A stretch of 64,000 nt of DNA from Alteromonas sp. 1_MG-2023. Lineage in GTDB: Bacteria; Pseudomonadota; Gammaproteobacteria; Enterobacterales; Alteromonadaceae. The position numbers were made by a program, and so were the translations under genes. Positions 1-7,645 of this stretch are shown piece after piece (the first letter of the stretch is position 1; each line of letters begins with the position of its first letter). Below the pieces are notes generated by a model. It was given only the letters and a program-made list of their open reading frames with translations, ran no database searches and was not told the DNA's origin. The DNA is taken from assembly GCF_030547075.1 (NCBI RefSeq), contig NZ_JAUOQH010000018.1, forward strand, positions 1 through 64,000, written 5' to 3'.

Positions 1-55
1 ATCCTAACGGATAGCCCTTTTTTTATGTGTGAAAGAAAGTAAATAGCCAATAAAG

Positions 56-75
56 AACCCCGCTAGCGCGGGGTT
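56..75 (-). terminator. Hairpin terminator downstream of the EF-hand gene
   Basis: An 8-bp perfect stem (AACCCCGC / GCGGGGTT) with a 4-nt TAGC loop lies 28 bp beyond the stop of the minus-strand EF-hand gene. A T-rich tract follows on the minus strand and TTTT on the plus strand, so it could work in both directions. The T-run at 17-23 may be the tail of another terminator cut by the window edge. Confidence 0.75.
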
Positions 76-102
76 TTATAGCAATAGAATTAGTCTAGAA
101 CT

Positions 103-894
103 TTACTGATCCATTGTCTTAATTTCTTCAAAATATCTACGGTATTCCATACGCGTAATAAGTTCGTTGCCATCTTTATCCATAGTCATGAAATCACCTT
201 TAATACCAGCGTTTTCAATTTCACGTTTAGATAGTTCACCATCTTTATTGGCATCGGCTTCATCGAATCGCATATTCGCAGCATCCGTAACTTCTGTGCG
301 TAATGTCTTGTTCTTTTCACTGATCACAGCACCCGTTTCGTCCATGGCATCACCATGTTTCATCGACTGTTGTGTGTCGCTAGTTTTCATTTCAGAACGC
401 ATTTCTTTATTTTTTTCACTAATCACATCGCCGTCTGCGCCCATAGAATCCTTTTCAGCAATGGCGGATGTTTTGTCCATTGATTCATGGCTTGCACTGG
501 TTTTCATTTGTGTACGCAGTTCTTTATTTTTTTCGCTAATTACATCGCCATCTTTGCCCATAGCCTCTTTCTCATCCATGGGTTGATGTATTATATCAGC
601 TCTGTCATCGTGGTTTGCTTTCTCTTTAACAACAAGTTCGTCAGCAAACCTTTCAGGCTTCGCTTTTATATAGGCAGTAAACTCAGAGTGGTTAATCATA
701 TCATCGCCATCTGAATCTATATTAGACATAGTTTCTTCAGTAATACTTCCCTTAACCTCTTCTTTTGAAAGCATGCCGTCGCCATTTGCATCTAGTGCCT
801 CAAAGTCTGAGGTTATTCTTGATTCATGATGGGCCGCAAGAGCTGTAGTAGACATTACTGCGCCGATAATCATCGCTAAGGTTAACTTTTTCAT
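103..894 (-). CDS. Exported EF-hand calcium-binding protein with internal repeats
   Basis: A 263-residue protein with a clear Sec signal peptide (cleavage near ALA-AHH, residue 20). Four EF-hand loops are visible, two at each end: D35-E46 (DANGDGMLSKEE), D60-E71, D214-E225 and D239-E250, each with Asp/Asn/Gly at the calcium-ligand positions. Between the two pairs is a polar linker in which VISEKNK followed by (E/T)(L/M)R(T/S)E/Q recurs three times, near residues 118, 157 and 190. The likely role is a periplasmic or secreted calcium-binding protein; the partner is unknown. The start is supported by a GAAGGGA ribosome site. It is transcribed away from the diguanylate cyclase gene. The linker repeats fit no family I recognise. 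Confidence 0.85.
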   Translation of the reverse strand: MKKLTLAMIIGAVMSTTALAAHHESRITSDFEALDANGDGMLSKEEVKGSITEETMSNIDSDGDDMINHSEFTAYIKAKPERFADELVVKEKANHDDRADIIHQPMDEKEAMGKDGDVISEKNKELRTQMKTSASHESMDKTSAIAEKDSMGADGDVISEKNKEMRSEMKTSDTQQSMKHGDAMDETGAVISEKNKTLRTEVTDAANMRFDEADANKDGELSKREIENAGIKGDFMTMDKDGNELITRMEYRRYFEEIKTMDQ

Positions 895-1340
895 AATAGA
901 TCCCTTCTTTATGTATATGTATAACTGGGTTAAGCAGTAAATAGGTAATGTATGTTGTGGCTCGCGGGCGTTTTCTTAGACGCCGCTGAAATATCAACTA
1001 ACACTAACTTCGACAAAAATCCTTATTACTACTATTCATGCTTTGTGCCAATGATTAACTATCTGATAAAAATGGCATTTTAGGTATATATGCGGCGTAT
1101 TAAAGTAAATGAAGTGTTAAAAAGGCATAGGGCGTGAAAAATATGCACCCTTTCAAAGAGTCACTAAACATCGTCCATAAAACGTTGAAAATCACTTTTT
1201 TTATTCCTTCATTAATCTTCCTTATGGAATTATATTCAATTAAAACAATGGTTTATTTCGTAAGGTAACCAGAAGGTTAAAGTTGGTTATTTTAAGTAAT
1301 CTTTGTTCCATCAATAAAGTCAATGGCTAGGGGATAAAGG
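895..1340. other. Divergent intergenic region
   Basis: A 446-bp AT-rich region between the EF-hand gene and the diguanylate cyclase gene, presumably holding both promoters. A 41-codon reading frame at 1143-1268 (plus) with a short hydrophobic stretch is present, but its ribosome site is poor. No RNA gene or riboswitch fold was recognised. Confidence 0.5.
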
Positions 1341-2309
1341 ATGTTTTCAACAATGCTCAGTAAAAACACAGATAAAAACCCAACTGAAAAACTCTTTAAC
1401 TTTTATCAGGACTCTTCACTTTCGCGCATGATTAATTTTCTCAATGAAGCAATTGTCGTTATAGATGTTAACGGCACTATTGAAATGCTTAACTCTACTA
1501 CCGCCTCGTTGCTAGGAATAGAAAAAGACAGACTTCTCGGACATAACTTACTTGAGTTAGTTATAGATGATACGGGCAAGTCACAGACCTATGTAATTGA
1601 GAGCTTAGATGCAGGCCAACAGGGTTTAATTTCCTCTCCCCCTATGGAAGTTAACCTTCAAGCTGACAGCGACAACAAAACACAGGTATGTGTGGAAATG
1701 TCGATATCAACGTTACCAGAAGCATTCTCATCATCTAACACATTGTATCTTTGCATACTGCGTGACCTTACACTTCATAAAGCAGAGTACGGCTCTCTAT
1801 TGAACAAAGCTAATAGCGACTATTTAACAGGGCTAGCTAATCGCCATCGGTTTGCCGAATACCTTAATATGCAGTGGGATGTTTGTGAGCAAGACGAAGT
1901 ACCACTAAGTATTATATTTATTGATATCGACCACTTTAAAGACTTCAACGACCAATATGGTCATATCGCTGGAGATAGATGCTTAAAGAGAATAGGGGAA
2001 ACCATTTCGTTGAGCCTTCCCAATCGCGATACGTTAGCCGCACGCTATGGTGGTGAGGAGTTTGCCTTAGTGTTACCCCGGTGTTCAGCACAGACCGCTC
2101 AATTGTTAGCCATACGTATTAAGCGACATATATCGCATCTCAGCACTAGGCAGTTTGCGCTATCGCAGGAGTCAGAATTAACAGTAAGCATGGGTGTGGC
2201 AACCCAAATGGAGAATCGCTATAGGGCTAAAGAAGGGTTATTGAACGCTGCTGATACATTGCTTTATCAGGCTAAGTCTCAGGGAAGGGATCAGATTTGT
2301 TTTTTGTAA
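1341..2309 (+). CDS. PAS-GGDEF diguanylate cyclase
   Basis: A 322-residue soluble protein. Residues about 30-145 form a PAS domain (FLNEAIVVIDVNGTIEMLN opens the fold), and residues about 155-320 a GGDEF domain with an intact GGEEF active-site motif at 237-241 and the substrate-binding IDIDHFKDFND segment near 195. By family it makes cyclic di-GMP from two GTP in response to a PAS-sensed signal. The inhibitory I-site (RxxD upstream of GGEEF) reads NRDT here, so product inhibition is probably lost. No membrane segment or signal peptide is seen. The start is supported by a GGGGATAAAGG ribosome site. It is monocistronic. Confidence 0.93.
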   Translation: MFSTMLSKNTDKNPTEKLFNFYQDSSLSRMINFLNEAIVVIDVNGTIEMLNSTTASLLGIEKDRLLGHNLLELVIDDTGKSQTYVIESLDAGQQGLISSPPMEVNLQADSDNKTQVCVEMSISTLPEAFSSSNTLYLCILRDLTLHKAEYGSLLNKANSDYLTGLANRHRFAEYLNMQWDVCEQDEVPLSIIFIDIDHFKDFNDQYGHIAGDRCLKRIGETISLSLPNRDTLAARYGGEEFALVLPRCSAQTAQLLAIRIKRHISHLSTRQFALSQESELTVSMGVATQMENRYRAKEGLLNAADTLLYQAKSQGRDQICFL

Positions 2310-2314
2310 AATAG

Positions 2315-2335
2315 AGGGCTTCTATAAAAAGCCCT
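2315..2335. terminator. Weak hairpin between convergent genes
   Basis: AGGGCTT (2315-2321) pairs with AAGCCCT (2329-2335) between the stops of the cyclase gene and the DP-EP-like gene. The T-tract is poor on both strands, so termination is only possible. Confidence 0.35.
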
Positions 2336-2342
2336 AAATTAT

Positions 2343-2708
2343 TTAACCTGGTTTTTTATTTATAATTTGTGGATCCTGGCTGGTGTACACATTCTTTTTA
2401 GGCGCAGTAACCAATTTCATGCAGATGTTTTCAGTAGTGGCATCGGAATCTACAAAGATAATGGTTTGACCATCAGCAGTAATGCTGTACGTAAGGTCAT
2501 TATCGATATCGCCCGTTACTAAAGGTCCGACAAATTGTAGGTCATTGGAATCTTCAGTAAGGGTATACATTATCATGGTATTTAACTCAGTTACGTTTAC
2601 GTTTCCTGATGTGGGCGTACCTGAAAGATCGCATATGGTATACCTTGCTGGAGTAGACTTAGTATCGACAGAAACAGTAAATTGATACACCGGTGTTGGG
2701 TTGGACAT
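2343..2708 (-). CDS. Small DP-EP-like protein in an operon with the STAND regulator
   Basis: A 121-residue acidic protein with no signal peptide and a predicted all-beta look (alternating hydrophobic strands, many Thr/Asp/Asn). It ends in a Lys-rich segment, then DPQIINKKPG, which recalls the C-terminal DP...EP signature of the DP-EP family of unknown function (from memory, not searched). It starts 4 bp after the stop of the large STAND-type regulator, with its ribosome site (GGAAG) inside that gene's end, so the two are almost certainly co-transcribed and translationally coupled. Function unknown; the context suggests a partner or output of the regulator. Confidence 0.7.
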   Translation of the reverse strand: MSNPTPVYQFTVSVDTKSTPARYTICDLSGTPTSGNVNVTELNTMIMYTLTEDSNDLQFVGPLVTGDIDNDLTYSITADGQTIIFVDSDATTENICMKLVTAPKKNVYTSQDPQIINKKPG

Positions 2709-2712
2709 AGTT

Positions 2713-5700
2713 CTAACTTCCTTTTAAATAATTAAAGTAATAAGGAAAGGCTAATAGTTCGCCTTTTTCTAAGTGGTGATTGTTGCTATCTAATTTTTTG
2801 TTTGTACACTTTATAGAAAACAAATAAGGTAGCAGAACCCCTGGGTGTGATGTTTTCTTCATTATTGACGCTGAGAATTTCTTGAGATTCTCACATAAAG
2901 TTTGATTGATATTATTGTTATTACGGCTTTGTTGTACAAATCTAGCCAGTGCATTTCGTAGCTTGTTTGCATCATCAACAAAGTTATCTGATGGCTTCAA
3001 ACCTTTCGAGTTCTCGAAGTCATGATTAGGCAAATTGGCGAGGATTTTGCCAGCTTTACTCCATTCACTATTCAACTGATAATACTCAACCAGATACAAT
3101 AGATTCCACGCGTCGTTAGAATTTAAAGCAAATTGTTCCGCGCTATCAATATCGATATTTTTTCCTAATTCAGACGAGCTTAGCAGTAACAATATTTCGA
3201 TATTATTTAAATCTGCCTTCCATTCGCTATTATTGGGGTCTTGAGAGATTGCGGTGTTAATTTTTTGGTAAGCTTTTTCCAATGTTGAAGTGTGTACTGC
3301 GCTATGTTTCATATATATCGTTAGTCGCACTTTTTGTACGAGTAGTGCCACATAAGGCTCGATAATAGCTGCATTAGAACTATTTTTTTCATACATCTTT
3401 TCAAAAGCTTCGTCAGCCTCCTCGTATAACCCATAAGCTTTTTCATACTTTCCAGTATGAACAGTAGCCGAGGCAATCCACGACAGGGTATCGGCAGCAT
3501 AAAGTTGAGCGTCAAGGTCGTCAGGGTTTTGTTCAGCGATATATTGTTTGAGCTTTAGTGATGCACTGAAGTATTCAATCGACTTACTAAATTCGAAGTT
3601 TTGATATTCAAGAGAGCCCAAAGAATTTTGTGCGTAAGCCACTTCCATCATGGCGTCTGTATTATCTGGGGCTATTGCTAGCATACGTTCGCTGTAAGTT
3701 AGGTAACGCTCAAATGATGTTCTCGCTATTCCCATCAAGTCATCATTATAAGCAATGTGGCCCAACCAAAATGCGTTTGCCCCCGCAGTTTTTAGCAGCT
3801 CGAAGTGATTAGGCGCGTCACTCAACAGCGCCTTTATTTGCACGTCCGCTTCTTCGTAAGCTTCTTTCGCAGTGTCCAAATCGTCTCTATAAAATCGAAC
3901 TTCTGCCATAGCTTGCAGTGAAAGCGCATGTTGAAAACGCAGTTCGAAACTAGGTTTTGGCGGGCTAATGGTAAAAAATCCATACTCACTAGATTGCTGG
4001 GCTTGTTCAACGTAATGAAGTGCTTGTTCGCTAATACCTTCCAATAAATCCATGCGTTTTACGCTACGCAGTTTGTCGGCGAAGTCACCTATCATGTAAC
4101 CCATTAAATTTTCAGCTTCTAACCGCTTCCTTTCGGCCAATTGTTGCGATTGCTGACTTTGTAGCATGGCGCCAAACGAAATGATCGTTAAACAGGCAAG
4201 GGCTGCAAGAGTAACCCCGCGAATAACCCGTTTGCGTTGCACCGTTTTTTGTGACGCCCTAATTAGCGCTAATTCGTCATTCGTAAGAGTAAGGCTAGTG
4301 TCGCCTTTTAACGCCAAAGCATCCGTTAAGGGCTTACCATCGGTAAGTAAAAAAGCGTTGCTCTTGTTATCTTGCAGCCAATGCCTGGTTTGTTGCTCTA
4401 GTCGGCCTTTGCTCACCAGCGCGCTTTGGTGCTGCTGGATCCAATCTTGTACCCGCTGCCAACGCCTAAGCACGGCTTCATGTGCTACTTTAAAGCAGGC
4501 TTTGTCTTGGTAAAGCTGCGATACAAATAAACGGTGCTCTACCATTAGCTCGACAAAATTTTTCTCGTTATCGTTACTAAGTTCACTCCAAAATGCGGTG
4601 CGGCTGGTTAAGTTACTGCCATCTTGGGTAAGCGTTACAATAAGAGGAAGCACGCGGTCGAGTGCGGTTTTTACCAATGCCGACATTTGTAGGTAAAGCT
4701 GTTCAGCTTTATGCCCTATAGCGCCTTCTATGCCGCCCAACTGTTTGTAGGTACTAACTTGCAGTAAGTTGTCTGTTCGCTGCAAATACAGTTCTTGTAA
4801 GGTGTATTGTAATAATGGAAGGCAATTGGGTTCAGCAGCGGCATCGGTAAGTATAATGTCGTCCAACGTAACGTCGGTATGGCTATCTTCTTCCCACTCT
4901 AGCCCTGCGGCAATAGCAGGAAGACGTATCATCTGGCTTAATTCACTGGCAGAGGGGGGCGTAACGTCGAAATGTGCTCCCCGCTCTTTATTTTTCATTA
5001 GGGTGGGATATGCAGCTAAGTGATGGTAGAAATCATTCCTACATACTAACAACATCAAAATGAAGCCACTTTCAGCCAATGTTTCAAGCAGCGTGAATAC
5101 GGCTTGCTTATGGGCGCTATCAACATGGTTAGTGGCCAAATAGGCCTCAAGACGATCGAGTACAATTACATAGCACGGGAAAGCGACGTTGTTGTACTGG
5201 CTTGCAGTAGTAAGTTTGGCTTTTGCTATATTGATAACCGACTTGGGGTGACCCTTTAGTTTTGCCGCTAACGAATCTGCACTTTCCCCTTCAAATAAGG
5301 GGGCATCGTTAATATCCCAATCCAGCATACAGGCAGCAAGTTCTTCTACAATGTGTGCTGCCTGAATATCTGCAATATCAATACTGGCGTAATCAATGGC
5401 ATGCACACCATTCGCGCCCTTGTTGTTTAATAACCTAGGTAATAAACCCGCATGCACTAACGAGCTTTTACCTGAGCCGCTAGGGCCGATAATAAGGGTA
5501 AAAGGGCGTTTTTTTGTGAATTGGTCCCAAAACCTAGCGAGCAGATTTTTTACTGCTGCATTTCTACCGTAATAAACTTGGCTTTCTTGTTGTGTAAAAG
5601 CGGTTAAACCAGGGAAAGGAGATTGACCTTGCCAATCGGTTTCTGCGGCACGTGTTTGTTCATCTTCTAAAAACTGAACATCGGCAATAACCCGATATCC

Positions 5701-5982
5701 CCGTTTTCGAATGGTTTCTATAAAAGAAGGCGCGCTGGCTTTATCACCCAATGCTTTGCGTAATTGAGTAATCGTTTTATGAATAGGGTTATCGCCAACG
5801 GGTGAGTCGGGCCAACATTGAGCAACAATGTCATCGGCGCTAACCACTTCGCCCGCTTGTTGACACAATAGCAATAAAACGTCCATTGCTTTGGGCTCAA
5901 TGGCGCGCTTGGTTTTACCTAATATAAGGGTATTGGAGGCTGGCTCTACTTGCCAGTCACCCAAATAAAACTGCTTTAACAT
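2713..5982 (-). CDS. Winged-helix / STAND NTPase / TPR membrane regulator
   Basis: A 1089-residue multidomain protein. Residues about 5-103 are an OmpR/PhoB-type winged helix (IHKTITQLRKALGD recognition region, GYRVIA wing). Residues about 121-560 resemble the nSTAND1 NTPase class: FPGLTAF and YYGR entry motif, Walker A GPSGSGKSS at 166-174, Walker B-like VIVLDRLEA at 272-280, and the class-typical VAHEAVLRRW near 499. A single membrane helix spans about 588-607, followed by about 480 residues with TPR-like helical repeats, presumably periplasmic. The layout is that of a CadC-like one-component regulator with an NTPase switch inserted. Its target and ligand cannot be read from the sequence. 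It is followed by the DP-EP-like gene and is divergent from hvfABC. Confidence 0.85.
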   Translation of the reverse strand: MLKQFYLGDWQVEPASNTLILGKTKRAIEPKAMDVLLLLCQQAGEVVSADDIVAQCWPDSPVGDNPIHKTITQLRKALGDKASAPSFIETIRKRGYRVIADVQFLEDEQTRAAETDWQGQSPFPGLTAFTQQESQVYYGRNAAVKNLLARFWDQFTKKRPFTLIIGPSGSGKSSLVHAGLLPRLLNNKGANGVHAIDYASIDIADIQAAHIVEELAACMLDWDINDAPLFEGESADSLAAKLKGHPKSVINIAKAKLTTASQYNNVAFPCYVIVLDRLEAYLATNHVDSAHKQAVFTLLETLAESGFILMLLVCRNDFYHHLAAYPTLMKNKERGAHFDVTPPSASELSQMIRLPAIAAGLEWEEDSHTDVTLDDIILTDAAAEPNCLPLLQYTLQELYLQRTDNLLQVSTYKQLGGIEGAIGHKAEQLYLQMSALVKTALDRVLPLIVTLTQDGSNLTSRTAFWSELSNDNEKNFVELMVEHRLFVSQLYQDKACFKVAHEAVLRRWQRVQDWIQQHQSALVSKGRLEQQTRHWLQDNKSNAFLLTDGKPLTDALALKGDTSLTLTNDELALIRASQKTVQRKRVIRGVTLAALACLTIISFGAMLQSQQSQQLAERKRLEAENLMGYMIGDFADKLRSVKRMDLLEGISEQALHYVEQAQQSSEYGFFTISPPKPSFELRFQHALSLQAMAEVRFYRDDLDTAKEAYEEADVQIKALLSDAPNHFELLKTAGANAFWLGHIAYNDDLMGIARTSFERYLTYSERMLAIAPDNTDAMMEVAYAQNSLGSLEYQNFEFSKSIEYFSASLKLKQYIAEQNPDDLDAQLYAADTLSWIASATVHTGKYEKAYGLYEEADEAFEKMYEKNSSNAAIIEPYVALLVQKVRLTIYMKHSAVHTSTLEKAYQKINTAISQDPNNSEWKADLNNIEILLLLSSSELGKNIDIDSAEQFALNSNDAWNLLYLVEYYQLNSEWSKAGKILANLPNHDFENSKGLKPSDNFVDDANKLRNALARFVQQSRNNNNINQTLCENLKKFSASIMKKTSHPGVLLPYLFSIKCTNKKLDSNNHHLEKGELLAFPYYFNYLKGS

Positions 5983-6155
5983 GTATTAAATTTGCTCAAA
6001 AGAAATCAATCAGAACAAACCTAACCTACTTTAGTTGTAAGGTAAACGAGTTACGCTGAGTTAGAGACTACAACGATTCTAAACCGTGACTATAAAAGTT
6101 AGCTAAAAATACCTTTAAATTTTAATAATATAAGAAATATTAATAAAAAGTGAAA

Positions 6156-6183
6156 TTTGATCACTGTCCCCTAGGTCTATACT
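6156..6183 (+). promoter_or_regulatory. Candidate promoter of hvfA
   Basis: TTTGAT (6156-6161) and TATACT (6178-6183) are separated by 16 bp and lie 56 bp before the hvfA start; the spacing and both boxes are acceptable for a housekeeping sigma factor. GTGA...TCAC half-sites (6150-6164) overlap the -35 and could be an operator. Assigned by eye. Confidence 0.35.
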
Positions 6184-6239
6184 ACTACACGTGCTTACCG
6201 CACGTTAAAACCAGACTTATACTTTTGAGGGTAGATAAA

Positions 6240-6722
6240 ATGAAACAAATTAAAAAATCTTCTGTTGCTACGGCACTTGGTGCGGTTGTTATTGGCTCGT
6301 TGGCATCTACGGTTGCTATGGCTGAAGTTAACCCATTTTCAATGCAGTCATTAGAGTCTGGCTATAGCCAATTCGCTGCTGAAGGCAAATGCGGTGAAGG
6401 TAAGTGCGGTGGTGATAAAGCAGCCAAATCTGCAGAGGGTAAAGCAACTGAAGGTAAGTGCGGCGAAGGAAAATGCGGTGGTGATAAAGCCGCTAACATG
6501 GCCGAAGGTAAAATGGAAAAAGCCAAAGAAGGTAAGTGTGGCGAAGGTAAGTGCGGTGGCGATAAAGCAGCTAGCATGGCTGAAGGTAAAATGGAAAAAG
6601 CCAAAGAAGGCAAGTGTGGCGAAGGCAAGTGCGGCGGCGATAAAGCAGCAAGCATGGCCGAAGGTAAAATGGAAAAAGCCAAAGAAGGAAAATGTGGTGA
6701 AGGTAAATGCGGTAGCATGTAA
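6240..6722 (+). CDS. hvfA: HvfA-type precursor of a modified, copper-binding peptide
   Basis: A 160-residue protein. A Sec signal peptide (about 28 residues, VAMA cleavage) is followed by NPFSMQSLESGY, a segment I associate with HvfA proteins, and then ten EGKCG motifs in five EGKCGEGKCG pairs starting at residues 48, 71, 97, 123 and 149. The only cysteines are the ten in these motifs. In the characterised HvfA family the EGKCG cysteines are converted by HvfB-HvfC to oxazolone-thioamide groups that bind Cu(I) outside the cytoplasm, which supports copper tolerance; the same role is inferred here. The ATG at 6240 is chosen because it has a TGAGGG ribosome site and begins the signal peptide; an in-frame upstream start would add 30 non-conserved residues. 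Confidence 0.88.
   Translation: MKQIKKSSVATALGAVVIGSLASTVAMAEVNPFSMQSLESGYSQFAAEGKCGEGKCGGDKAAKSAEGKATEGKCGEGKCGGDKAANMAEGKMEKAKEGKCGEGKCGGDKAASMAEGKMEKAKEGKCGEGKCGGDKAASMAEGKMEKAKEGKCGEGKCGSM
6381..6719 (+). repeat. Tandem EGKCG-encoding repeats inside hvfA
   Basis: Five repeat units encode the paired motif plus a GGDKAA(S/N)MAEGKMEKAK spacer. The first unit is 69 nt, then three of 78 nt start at 6450, 6528 and 6606, and a truncated unit at 6684 ends the gene. The last units are most alike at the DNA level, so recent unit duplication is likely and copy number may vary between strains. Confidence 0.85.
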
Positions 6723-6743
6723 AGCTACGGCAATTGCAGTATA

Positions 6744-6771
6744 AAAAAGGCCGTCATTCGATGGCCTTTTT
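6744..6771 (+). terminator. Terminator between hvfA and hvfB
   Basis: AAAAAGGCC pairs with GGCCTTTTT around a 10-nt loop, with a run of five T, 21 bp after the hvfA stop and 22 bp before hvfB. It sits inside the operon, so it probably lets only part of the transcription continue into the enzyme genes, leaving the precursor in excess. Confidence 0.8.
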
Positions 6772-6793
6772 AGTGTGAAATTGGGGTGAAATA

Positions 6794-7645
6794 ATGAAAC
6801 ATGTTCAAGGTGCAGGTTTAGGTTTTCGTCGCGAGATGTTAGACGAGTTGCTACCAACATTGCCTAGCGAAGTCGACTTTTGGGAAGTTGCGCCCGAAAA
6901 CTGGATCCCTTTAGGGGGCACATACGAAAGTCAGTTTGCCCAAAGTATTCAACAGTCGCCTTTTACCACACACGGTTTGTCCCTTTCTATCGGTAGTAGC
7001 GACAAGCTAGATATCGAATTTGTTAAAACCGTAAAGCGCTTTTTAGATACCCACAAAATTGATTTATACAGCGAGCACCTAAGTTACTGTTCTGGTAACG
7101 GGCATATGTATGATCTTATGCCGATACCGTTCACTGAAGATGCAGTTAAACATGTTGTAAACCGCATAAAGCAGGTGCAAGACATTATCGAGCGCCCATT
7201 GGTGCTAGAGAACGTGTCTTATTATTTGGCGCCTGGACAAGAGATGTCCGAACTAGATTTTACCAATGCCGTATTAGCAGAGTCAGGTTGTTCGTTACTG
7301 CTAGATGTGAACAACGTCTATGTAAATAGTATCAATCACAACTATGACGCTTATGACTTCATAAACCGCTTACCTAGCGACAAAATTGTATACGGTCATA
7401 TTGCAGGGCACTTCGATGAAGCGCCAGATTTAAAAGTAGATACCCATGGCGCTGATGTTATTGAGCCTGTATGGGACTTGCTTAAATATGCTTATGACAC
7501 CCACGGTGTGTTCCCTACATTATTAGAACGTGATTTTAATATTCCCGCTATAGACGTGTTATTAAAAGAAGTGCAGCGTATTAAAGCGATACAAGCCCGG
7601 TGTATCGCCAATCACCAAACCGTATTCGAAGGGCAGTCTGCATGA
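6794..7645 (+). CDS. hvfB: MNIO-family peptide-modifying enzyme HvfB (DUF692)
   Basis: A 283-residue cytoplasmic enzyme of the multinuclear non-heme iron oxidase family (DUF692, MbnB/TglH type), a TIM-barrel fold. Likely iron ligands and family motifs are visible: H60 in THGLSLS, EH at 94-95 (SEHLSY), LEN at 138-140, LLDVNN at 169-174, H202 and H206 in GHIAGH, THG near 218, and LLERD at 243-247. By family it oxidatively rearranges Cys residues of the HvfA core. Its stop overlaps the hvfC start by ATGA, so the enzyme and its partner are translationally coupled. It has its own GGGGTG ribosome site. Confidence 0.9.
   Translation: MKHVQGAGLGFRREMLDELLPTLPSEVDFWEVAPENWIPLGGTYESQFAQSIQQSPFTTHGLSLSIGSSDKLDIEFVKTVKRFLDTHKIDLYSEHLSYCSGNGHMYDLMPIPFTEDAVKHVVNRIKQVQDIIERPLVLENVSYYLAPGQEMSELDFTNAVLAESGCSLLLDVNNVYVNSINHNYDAYDFINRLPSDKIVYGHIAGHFDEAPDLKVDTHGADVIEPVWDLLKYAYDTHGVFPTLLERDFNIPAIDVLLKEVQRIKAIQARCIANHQTVFEGQSA

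Noticed and set aside
1143..1268. Forty-one-codon plus-strand frame upstream of the diguanylate cyclase
   Set aside because: Hydrophobic middle is suggestive, but no good ribosome site at useful spacing and no known family.
2343..5982. STAND regulator pair as an anti-phage defence system
   Set aside because: No nuclease, toxin or other effector domain, and no defence or mobile genes nearby; regulator reading is simpler.
6381..6719. Regular repeats considered as a CRISPR-like array
   Set aside because: Units are coding, in frame and contiguous, without spacers.
6351..6860. Long antisense frames (up to 169 codons) over hvfA, and a plus-strand frame at 6394-6744
   Set aside because: They arise from the repeated codon pattern of hvfA, give low-complexity translations and lack ribosome sites.
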